A DNA stretch of 39,503 nucleotides from Candidatus Bathyarchaeota archaeon (GTDB lineage: Archaea > Thermoproteota > Bathyarchaeia > Bathyarchaeales > SOJC01): positions 1,513,189-1,552,691 of the forward strand of contig CP070835.1 in NCBI GenBank assembly GCA_020341775.1, read 5' to 3'. The notes below the pieces were generated by a model. The model saw only the letters and a list, made by a program, of their open reading frames with translations, was not told the DNA's origin and did no database searches. Below are positions 33,500 to 39,503 of this stretch, piece by piece. The stretch's first letter is position 1; each line of letters begins with the position of its first letter. The position numbers were made by a program, and so were the translations under genes.

Positions 33500-33949
33500 A
33501 TGACAATAAACCTCCTGATTCATTCCTCAATCATTACAATCGCTTTTGTTTCGATGGAAGGAGTAGCATGGTTCCTTCACAAGTATGTCATGCACGGCCT
33601 GGGATGGTACATCCACGAGGATCATCATCGTCCTCGAAAAGGACGGTTTGAGAAGAACGATGTTTTCGGCCTATTTTTTGCCACGATCTCATTTCTTTTT
33701 ATCCTTTCAGGAGTGCTTTCAGGATTCGACATCAGATTAGCAGTGGGCTTAGGTGTAATGTTCTACGGTGTCGGGTATATCCTAGTGCATGATGTCTTCT
33801 TTCATAAACGAATCAGAATTAAATATCAGCCAAAAAACAGATACATAAAGCGAATCTTGCATGCCCATGCAGTACACCACCAAGTTAGCACCTCAAACAG
33901 TGGCGCATGTTTTGGGTTCTTATACGCAGACAAGAAGTACGCTATCTGA
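33500..33949 (+). CDS. crtZ: Beta-carotene hydroxylase (CrtZ-type di-iron hydroxylase)
   Basis: 149 residues with four hydrophobic segments. All histidine boxes of the fatty-acid-hydroxylase/CrtZ group are present: HKYVMH (27-32), HEDHH (39-43), HDVFFH (97-102) and HAHAVHH (121-127). CrtZ enzymes use a di-iron centre, oxygen and ferredoxin to hydroxylate the 3 and 3' carbons of beta rings, giving zeaxanthin via cryptoxanthin. The length is close to bacterial CrtZ. GCGAGGAA seven bases before the ATG is the ribosome binding site. Its requirement for oxygen suggests that this organism meets at least microaerobic conditions, unless the enzyme has another role. Confidence 0.85.
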   Translation: MTINLLIHSSIITIAFVSMEGVAWFLHKYVMHGLGWYIHEDHHRPRKGRFEKNDVFGLFFATISFLFILSGVLSGFDIRLAVGLGVMFYGVGYILVHDVFFHKRIRIKYQPKNRYIKRILHAHAVHHQVSTSNSGACFGFLYADKKYAI

Positions 33950-33962
33950 AGCCCAAGCCCAG

Positions 33963-34970
33963 CTAAAAAGCATTTGTCCCAGTTTTTTCTAGGATGATCA
34001 TGTCTCCATCCCATTCAGGCACGAAGAGACAGTTGTCAAAGTAATCTAGGCTGCATATTTTAGGCAAGTTGAGTTTTAGCGGATCTCTCTGCTGAGGGTC
34101 ATTTCTCACATGGGGCTCAGAGTAGTGCCTTCCCGCAATCGTTGATATGATATTTGTCTTTCGTTCAATCATGCGGAGAACGTGATTCTGAGTGTCACCA
34201 ATGTAGATGTTACAGCCTTCATCCAGCGAAAGAGAGTAAGGTCCATCAAAATGCTCATCCGGATTTGATCCTAGCGTGGCGCTGAGTGCGTCACCACCAT
34301 CCCCTGAATAGCCGGGTTGACCTGTTCCCGCGACTAAGCTGACCCTCTCGTTGAGCAGATCAATCATCCGGACGGAGAAATTTTTGCTGTCCAACACGTA
34401 GATGTTTCCATCTATGCCCACTCGGAGATCATATATCCAGCTGAAGAGAACCTTGTCAAACGTCGTTGGACCTTTTTGGAAGCCAGGCTTGCCTTGGCCT
34501 AAGACCTTCTTCGTATGACCTTCAGAATCAAATTGCCAAATTCGACACCCTGTGATCTCGTTGACCCAAAGATTTCCATCCAGATCATATTCGCAGTTTC
34601 CTATGTCCTTCACGCCCAGTTTTCCAGTATCGATGAAGAGTTTGGCCGATCGTTTCTCTGGAAAGATCTTGAAAATCTTGTTGGTGCCACCGCTTGAAAC
34701 CACAGTGGCTCCGTCATCAGGAGCCGTTGTAATATAATGAGGATTCTTAAGATTGACTGGAATGTGCGTCTTGCTCACGCCAGGATCAGTTAAGCCCGCT
34801 GTCCACAGAAAGCTGTCGCGAGAGCAGAATACTCCTATCCAATGCTGGGTATATTCTTGAAAGTAGACTTCACCGGTGGGGAGTTTGTCATGGAAACCGC
34901 CAAAGCAAAAGCCGCTTCCCCAAGCTTTCTCATCAGAGTAGTTGAAGATGTGCTTTATCTTCCACTGCAT
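33963..34970 (-). CDS. NHL-repeat beta-propeller protein
   Basis: 335 residues with no signal peptide. NHL-type repeats: CEYDLDGNLWVNEITGCRIWQFD, LRVGIDGNIYVLDSKNFSVRMID and LSLDEGCNIYIGDTQNHVLRMIE, each about 45-60 residues apart, with the connecting AGTGQPGYSGDGGDA typical of bacterial and archaeal NHL proteins. Related proteins include SMP-30-like lactonases and scaffold propellers, so the role is open. Start fixed by GGAGGAG six bases before the ATG. It ends 13 bases from the convergent crtZ gene. Confidence 0.8.
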   Translation of the reverse strand: MQWKIKHIFNYSDEKAWGSGFCFGGFHDKLPTGEVYFQEYTQHWIGVFCSRDSFLWTAGLTDPGVSKTHIPVNLKNPHYITTAPDDGATVVSSGGTNKIFKIFPEKRSAKLFIDTGKLGVKDIGNCEYDLDGNLWVNEITGCRIWQFDSEGHTKKVLGQGKPGFQKGPTTFDKVLFSWIYDLRVGIDGNIYVLDSKNFSVRMIDLLNERVSLVAGTGQPGYSGDGGDALSATLGSNPDEHFDGPYSLSLDEGCNIYIGDTQNHVLRMIERKTNIISTIAGRHYSEPHVRNDPQQRDPLKLNLPKICSLDYFDNCLFVPEWDGDMIILEKTGTNAF

Positions 34971-35022
34971 TCAAACTCCTCCACTAGGCATGATCATGAC
35001 TGCATAGTAGGTATACATGCGA

Positions 35023-35147
35023 CTATTCACTTCCAAATTTCTCGAACACGAGTATTCCAGTGAGCACGACTGCGATGCTGACGATATGCATGCATAGAGC
35101 GCCTTCTTATCAAGTTGTTCAAGCAGTCGCTTAACATCAGAGGGCAA
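35023..35147 (-). pseudogene. Small membrane protein gene with an apparent frameshift
   Basis: A TTG at 35147 follows GAGAGGAG by six bases and begins MPSDVKRLLEQLDKKALY. Continuing in frame gives a Ser/Cys-rich run without hydrophobic character, but shifting by one base at about 35085-35096 gives MHIVSIAVVLTGILVFEKFGSE and a TAG at 35023-35025, a clean membrane helix. The composite is about 40 residues, a short helix plus one membrane segment. The shift falls on a 13-base alternating tract (ATATGCATGCATA, 35084-35096). A TATA-like CATATATTTG lies about 55 bases upstream of the TTG. The shift may be a mutation, an assembly error or programmed. Confidence 0.5.
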
Positions 35148-35195
35148 GCAAATCTCCTCTCGCGGATGAGGATTGCTGTCTATTAAAGGCGGCAA

Positions 35196-35543
35196 ATATA
35201 TGGTTTTAGATACGCACGCAAGGCGAGTTTCACAGCATCACGCTGACAGGGAGGGCAGTCACGTTCAGTGGCAGCCACATTTATCGATTCGAGCAGGCAA
35301 ACTTTCCGAGACTTTGCAACTCTACGACGTTGCTGGTTTTCTGCGTCCGATTGGGGCTTTAACCTTCTAGACACTCCCATGGGCTTTCGCTGCAGGGTTG
35401 GTGAGTGGAATCTGGATGGGCAGCAGACAAAGAGGATCTGCAATAGGTGTTGGCGGTTAAGCGCGGCGGCCCAAAAACACAGTTGCAATCAGCAATTTTT
35501 TTAATTGACTTCAACCTCTACTAGATTAGCGAGGTGAGAGTTT
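35196..35543. other. 348-base stretch before the Hsp20 gene
   Basis: Holds an 11-base alternating tract (35210-35220), a T-run (about 35499-35505) and the Hsp20 leader with its Shine-Dalgarno. Reading frames on both strands are Arg/Cys-rich without ribosome binding sites and look non-coding. No RNA gene is recognised. Confidence 0.4.
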
Positions 35544-36170
35544 ATGGCTTGGGACGATTTTCCCGAATGGTTTAGAAGAAGAATGCGGCGTAATCCACTC
35601 TTTAGAAGCTGGTTCTTCGGAGACATAGAAGAGATGATGAGGGACATGGAAAAGATTATGGAGAGAGAGTTCAAAGAGTTGAAAACGCGTGTTCCGAAAG
35701 ACTTGGTCCGGGAACGCAGACTTCCAGACGGCTCAATCAAGCGTGAGTGGGGTCCTTTCGTTTACGGGTATAGCATGACTATTGGTCCAGATGGAAAGCC
35801 GAAGATCAGCGAGTTCGGCAACGTGAAGCCTTCGCGTAAACCTGAAGCCTTCGGCTTCACCCGACCCGGCCTAGACATCAAGAAGGAACGTGAACCTCTC
35901 GTAGATGTCATCAGCACTGAAGGTGAAATCAGAGTCGTAGCTGAACTACCGGGCGTTGAAAAAGAAGACGTCAAACTGCATGGAACAACAGACACCTTGA
36001 CAGTCTCTGTTGACACACCTGACCGCAAATACTTCAAAGAAGTTATGATGCCAGCGAAGATTGATCCTAAAAAGGCCAAAACCGCGTACAGGAACGGTGT
36101 ACTCGAGGTTACAATCCCCAAAATCAAGGATGAAAAGAAGCCCCGCGGAGAACCAATAAACCTTGAATAG
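35544..36170 (+). CDS. Hsp20/alpha-crystallin family small heat-shock protein
   Basis: 208 residues. The alpha-crystallin domain (about 113-200) starts EPLVDVISTEGEIRVVAELPGVEKEDVKLHG and ends NGVLEVTIPK, with the usual G-x-L motif. The N-terminal 110 residues are longer than usual and contain a charged segment (EWFRRRMRRNPLFRSWFFGDIEEMMRDMEKIMEREFKEL) followed by a 'GPFVYGYSMTIGPDGKPKISEFGNV' stretch seen in many archaeal Hsp20s. No I-x-I/V tail is obvious after the domain. Role: ATP-independent holdase against aggregation. Start fixed by AGGTGA six bases before the ATG. Confidence 0.9.
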   Translation: MAWDDFPEWFRRRMRRNPLFRSWFFGDIEEMMRDMEKIMEREFKELKTRVPKDLVRERRLPDGSIKREWGPFVYGYSMTIGPDGKPKISEFGNVKPSRKPEAFGFTRPGLDIKKEREPLVDVISTEGEIRVVAELPGVEKEDVKLHGTTDTLTVSVDTPDRKYFKEVMMPAKIDPKKAKTAYRNGVLEVTIPKIKDEKKPRGEPINLE

Positions 36171-36215
36171 AACGAGAAGGTTGCCACCTGCGCTGAAACA
36201 AAGACGCTAGGAATT

Positions 36216-36237
36216 CACGTATGCGTAGCACACATGC
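36216..36237. repeat. Alternating purine-pyrimidine tracts between convergent genes
   Basis: Two perfect runs, CACGTATGCGTA (36216-36227) and GCACACATGC (36228-36237), between the ends of the Hsp20 and pyruvate kinase genes. Confidence 0.6.
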
Positions 36238-36252
36238 TATGGCCGTGAATGC

Positions 36253-37629
36253 CTATTTTTCCATGAAGCTCATGAGCTCGCCCACGTTGTGGATCTCAAC
36301 TAGGTTACTAGCATGCTTCTTATTGGTCCTCGACGCTGCAGTAAACAAAACAATGTCTTCGTCGTGAATCAAACCCATGGATCGAAGCTTCTCTCCGATG
36401 GTCAATATTCGATCTTCTTCTAGACGATAGTCCAAGTGTACAGGGTACACGCCAAAAGTCAGCTCGAGCTGTTTCCTGACTCTCTGCTCCGGAGTGACTG
36501 CAATTATCGGAGGCGCAACCTTGAATCGCGCTATCATCTTTGCGGTGTAACCAGACCTCGTCAACGTGACGATTTTGTCAATAGGCGCGGTCTGGCATGT
36601 CCTCTCGATTGACTTGCTCACCGCGTCAGAAATGTTAGTGAACTCTCGTTCTTCAATTTGACTTCTCACAGCTACTTCGGTCTCTTTTGCGATTCGAGAC
36701 ATCATCGCAACAGAATCCACCGGATAGCTGCCTATCGAGGTTTCCCCTGAAAGCATCATTGCGTCGGTTCCATCTAATATCGAGTTAGCTACGTCACTAA
36801 CTTCAGCTCTAGTTGGGGCTGAACAGCGCATCATCGATTCCAGCATTTCTGTGGCTGTCACAACAGTTGTGCCTTTTTGGTTGCACGCTCTAATCAAAGA
36901 CTTCTGAACTAACGGAACTTTTTCAGGACTTATTTCAACACCCAAGTCACCTCGCGCCACCATAATACATTCCACGCTGCCCAAAATTCCTTCAAAATTC
37001 TCGACGCCTTCAGAATTTTCGATCTTAGCAATCAGTGCCCCCTCAAACCCCTGAGCGTTAGATTTTAATATATCCACATCTTGAGCGCTCCTTGTAAAGG
37101 AAAGTGCAATGTACTCAACGTCCTGCTTCTTGGCGAATTCGATGATTTCCAGATCCTTCTCCGAAAGCGTGGGAACCGAAAGCTGCTTCTTGGGAATATT
37201 AACGCCTTTGCCATCACTGATTTCCCCATCATTCATCACCGATAACCGCAACACGCCATCGTTCTTTTCAACAACCTCGGCTCTAATCTTACCATTATCG
37301 ATGAGGACGCTGTCTGCCACGCGCATCTTCGCATAGAAGTTATGGTTGAAACTAATCTCTTCCTGATCGAAACCGACCTCGAGGACGTCTCCCTTCCGAA
37401 CCCTCCTCTCTCGCTTAACGTGGAGCCTGATCTCAGGCCCCTTGATGTCAATAATTATTGGGATGGCAGCTGTTTCTCGAACATTGTTCACGATGCGTTT
37501 GTACTGATCAAGATTTCCATACGCAGTGTTTATTCGGGCGCCGTTCATCCCTGCCTCATACATCTGCTTCAGTGTCTCCGGTTGAAGACTGGCAGGGCCA
37601 ATTGTACAGATAACCTTGGTTTTCTTCAC
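36253..37629 (-). CDS. pyk: Pyruvate kinase
   Basis: 458 residues from a GTG. The A domain begins KVICTIGPAS, with Arg32 and Asn34 of the active site; the B domain lid covers about 70-160; IAKIENSEGVENF, MVARGDLGVE and TATEMLESM with PTRAEVSDVANSILDGTDAMMLSGETSIGSYP are the catalytic signatures. The C domain ends LVEIHNVGELMSFMEK. Reaction: phosphoenolpyruvate plus ADP to pyruvate plus ATP. Two of the residues that bind potassium in the classic enzyme are altered: the usual NFSHG reads NTAYG (Ser to Ala) and DTKGPE reads DIKGPE (Thr to Ile), while Glu66 is kept. The TATA-like TAGCTTAAAA (37681-37690) lies about 55 bases upstream. Confidence 0.93.
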   Translation of the reverse strand: MKKTKVICTIGPASLQPETLKQMYEAGMNGARINTAYGNLDQYKRIVNNVRETAAIPIIIDIKGPEIRLHVKRERRVRKGDVLEVGFDQEEISFNHNFYAKMRVADSVLIDNGKIRAEVVEKNDGVLRLSVMNDGEISDGKGVNIPKKQLSVPTLSEKDLEIIEFAKKQDVEYIALSFTRSAQDVDILKSNAQGFEGALIAKIENSEGVENFEGILGSVECIMVARGDLGVEISPEKVPLVQKSLIRACNQKGTTVVTATEMLESMMRCSAPTRAEVSDVANSILDGTDAMMLSGETSIGSYPVDSVAMMSRIAKETEVAVRSQIEEREFTNISDAVSKSIERTCQTAPIDKIVTLTRSGYTAKMIARFKVAPPIIAVTPEQRVRKQLELTFGVYPVHLDYRLEEDRILTIGEKLRSMGLIHDEDIVLFTAASRTNKKHASNLVEIHNVGELMSFMEK

Positions 37630-37680
37630 CGATTCATCTTCCGCACAGCTTTTCTAGTTAACAATATGAGTGCCATTCTG

Positions 37681-37690
37681 TTTTAAGCTA
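37681..37690 (-). promoter_or_regulatory. TATA-like box for pyruvate kinase
   Basis: TAGCTTAAAA on the minus strand, centred about 56 bases before the GTG at 37629; a 12-base alternating tract (GCACGTGCACGT, 37691-37702) adjoins it upstream. Confidence 0.45.
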
Positions 37691-37829
37691 GCACGTGCAC
37701 GTCAAGTCGCGGCCGCCCTTTTGAAGCAAAGAGGCTAAAAATGTTTCAGCTGAAGAAGAAACTTAAGGTTTTTAGCTCAGCCACGCAAGAATGTTCAGGT
37801 GCACTTCGTGAAACAGCACAGTGAAGATT

Positions 37830-38351
37830 ATGCCGCCAACGCTATTCCACGTCGTTTCTGCATTAGCCCTAGGCTTGGTTTTGCTCAAGTACCTAGACTT
37901 CCCCACGCTACTTGTGGCAAGCGTAATTCCCGACCTTGCCGAACCCTTTCTGTTCCTCCTGTTTGATCACCACGATCCCCTTGTGGTTGGTCTCTCCCAC
38001 AGGTTTTTTCATTCCCTCCCCGGAACTACGATGTTGGCTGTCCTAACGGCGATCATCCTTTACGCTTTGAGAAGGTGGCTGAATGACCCCCTGAAAAAAT
38101 TCAATCTTCAACAAGAAATTTCGGTGATACGGATTTCATACACGGCCATCCTAGGTGCATACTTCCATGCACTTCTCGATGCGGTAGGATATTCTCCTAC
38201 ACTCGCGGCTTACTTGCTGCTCTTCCTCTTTGACGCAATATTGCTCTATTTGAGGTTCAAAGAAAACTTCAAATGCAAATCGCTTGGCGTAGTCTTAACA
38301 TCACCAACTTCCGCTCCAAGACAAGAGAGTCCAGTCCGCCAGTGTTCTTGA
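37830..38351 (+). CDS. YdjM/DUF457-like membrane protein
   Basis: 173 residues from the ATG at 37830 (a GTG three codons earlier is possible). Four or five hydrophobic segments with conserved polar groups characteristic of the YdjM-like (LexA-regulated, membrane-bound metal-dependent hydrolase) family: HVVSALALG, SVIPDLAEP, SHRFFHSLPG and GAYFHALLDAVG. The histidines and Asp are placed to bind metal within the membrane. Actual activity is not established for the family. The C-terminal 20 residues are polar and overlap by 51 bases the 3' end of the opposite-strand surface-protein gene, so that tail is unlikely to be functionally constrained. Confidence 0.75.
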   Translation: MPPTLFHVVSALALGLVLLKYLDFPTLLVASVIPDLAEPFLFLLFDHHDPLVVGLSHRFFHSLPGTTMLAVLTAIILYALRRWLNDPLKKFNLQQEISVIRISYTAILGAYFHALLDAVGYSPTLAAYLLLFLFDAILLYLRFKENFKCKSLGVVLTSPTSAPRQESPVRQCS

Positions 38352-39503
38352 ATAGTCTCTAAGTTTAACGACTTTTCTCAGCCATCCTGCGAAGGTGACT
38401 CCTGCTCTGATTTTGAACTTGAGTCTTATGGACCAGGTGTTAGGTTGATACAGGTAGTAGCGGATTGTTATGGGTGCGTACGGTATGGCTTCAACGAAGG
38501 GCCCAGCAACGTCGTAGAACAGAAAGACGACTCTGCATGTCGCCTTGGAGGTGACGCTGAGACCTGCCGATCCTGATAATGTGGGGCCGCTGCGTTTGGC
38601 TCCCCACCCATTTTGCCAAATTGTCCTCCAAACTTTTCCCCTTTCCCATTTGACGCCGGCCTTATACCAAGCCTCAGCTTTGACCCACGTTGAAAGCGAT
38701 ATTTTGCCATACGCACTCACAGTGACGCTTCCAGTGACTTTCAGTTTGAGGTTTGCCCACACCGGTACTGGGCCCACCCAGAAATAGAATCTGCGAGACC
38801 ATGTCCAGAACGTGTGCGACCACGTTTTGCTGTAGCTGGCTGAAGCACTCACTGAAGCCTCAACTTTTATGGACGGTGTTATTTTCATCCACGTTTCGAA
38901 TTTTGTTAATCTAAGTTTCCACCATTTTCTTTTGTGTTTCCATCCCACATACCATTGTGCCGATAGCCGCGGAGTTACTTTGATGGTTGCTTTCAACGGT
39001 CCTCTCGACCACGTCTTCACAAAAGTGCCCGGGTAGATGTACCGCGTCCACGTCTTCGACCAATCGTCAAGTTTGCAGGCGCCTTCGATGTCATACGTTT
39101 GGCCTAGCGCAGGACCTGGAATACCAACATAGTCGATCTTGAACAGTTTGTATTCAGCTAAGGCTTCGTAGAGATATTCATCTGATGCAGTGATGTTCTG
39201 TTCAGTCACCAACATTGTTTCGTTTACCAGAACCCGCTGGAAATCAGTTGACACGTTGGCTTGCATGAAAGTGCCTCCGCCAAAGTCTACTGCCCAATTC
39301 GATCCGTCAAGTTCCGGTCCATTCAGAAGTGTGGCGCCAAAAGGAAGCTCGATCGCTAGTTGCCAATTAAACAGGTAGATTTGTTCGCCGTGCAACGAGC
39401 GAAGCATCTGCTTCATGTACTGAATCTTCGTGAAGACATGTTCAGAAGCGACTTCTGTTGCGTTTTCAACTGTTGCATTGGAAGGCCCAACACTAATTCG
39501 CCA
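38301..39503 (-). CDS. Trp-rich surface protein, C-terminal part (5' truncated by window end)
   Basis: At least 400 residues; the frame stays open to the window edge, beginning WRISVGPSNATVENATEVASEH. Throughout its length it aligns by eye with the C-terminal half of the dockerin protein at 24.2-27.0 kb: WRINVGP, VDFGGGT, VTEQNITAS, KLFKIDY, PGTFVKTWSRGPL, VAGPFVEA and LADWTLL all recur in order. Frequent Trp and Tyr and alternating polar/hydrophobic patterns suggest a large beta structure. No anchor at the C-terminus. The two copies are on the same strand about 11 kb apart. Function unknown; probably a cell-surface or secreted module. Whether this copy has a dockerin cannot be seen here. Confidence 0.75.
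   Translation of the reverse strand, partial: WRISVGPSNATVENATEVASEHVFTKIQYMKQMLRSLHGEQIYLFNWQLAIELPFGATLLNGPELDGSNWAVDFGGGTFMQANVSTDFQRVLVNETMLVTEQNITASDEYLYEALAEYKLFKIDYVGIPGPALGQTYDIEGACKLDDWSKTWTRYIYPGTFVKTWSRGPLKATIKVTPRLSAQWYVGWKHKRKWWKLRLTKFETWMKITPSIKVEASVSASASYSKTWSHTFWTWSRRFYFWVGPVPVWANLKLKVTGSVTVSAYGKISLSTWVKAEAWYKAGVKWERGKVWRTIWQNGWGAKRSGPTLSGSAGLSVTSKATCRVVFLFYDVAGPFVEAIPYAPITIRYYLYQPNTWSIRLKFKIRAGVTFAGWLRKVVKLRDYSRTLADWTLLSWSGSW

Noticed and set aside
35183-35488. 101-residue Arg/Cys-rich minus-strand frame upstream of Hsp20
   Set aside because: No ribosome binding site, no conserved-looking motif, low hydrophobic periodicity; more likely non-coding.
1-39503. CRISPR array, insertion sequence or rRNA
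   Set aside because: No regularly spaced direct repeats, no transposase-like frame and no rRNA-like sequence were seen anywhere in the window.

Overview
The window reads as the chromosome of an uncultivated archaeon. Several genes have TATA-like boxes about 25 bases before an almost leaderless start, and there is a bacterio-opsin-activator type HTH regulator. There are also a UbiA-family prenyl transferase, membrane-tethered PKD, TIG and PEFP-tail surface proteins, a DUF5752 protein and a fused archaeal-type lycopene cyclase. The mix resembles the Bathyarchaeia/Thermoproteota side of the archaea; that placement is an inference from gene content, not from a marker gene.

Layout. Positions 1-490 look like the right edge of an integrated element: the tail of an unidentified gene, a short reading frame that runs into a 26-base copy of a tRNA 3' end, then ordinary chromosome. 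From 530 to 9.2 kb lie housekeeping and membrane genes: flavodoxin, methyltransferase, UbiA prenyltransferase, a large membrane-anchored beta-propeller paired with a membrane-bound winged-helix regulator, a Bat-type regulator and a VIT1/CCC1-like transporter. From 9.4 to 29 kb most genes concern the cell surface: a TPR protein, a PKD protein, a TIG protein and a 1294-residue subtilisin that share one coiled-coil stalk design, a dockerin-bearing Trp-rich protein and a secreted DUF362 protein. Among them are an MFS transporter, an Fpg-like glycosylase, a nitroreductase and a 52-residue Lys/Gly-rich protein. From 30.4 to 35 kb is a carotenoid group: lycopene cyclase, CrtI-type desaturase, a DUF116 protein, a CrtZ-type hydroxylase and an NHL propeller. 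The window closes with Hsp20, pyruvate kinase, a YdjM-like membrane protein and the 5'-truncated second copy of the Trp-rich surface protein.

How the genes may work together. The desaturase, cyclase and hydroxylase are the enzymes expected for phytoene to lycopene to beta-carotene to zeaxanthin. Phytoene synthase and geranylgeranyl diphosphate synthase are not in the window. The two stalked proteins are adjacent, same-strand and both end in a membrane anchor after related heptad repeats, so they may assemble side by side at the cell surface.

The most unexpected signal is not a gene. Most gene borders carry a 9-19 base tract of perfectly alternating purine and pyrimidine rich in CG, CA and TG steps. 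These tracts are far more frequent than chance would give and nothing in the gene list explains them.
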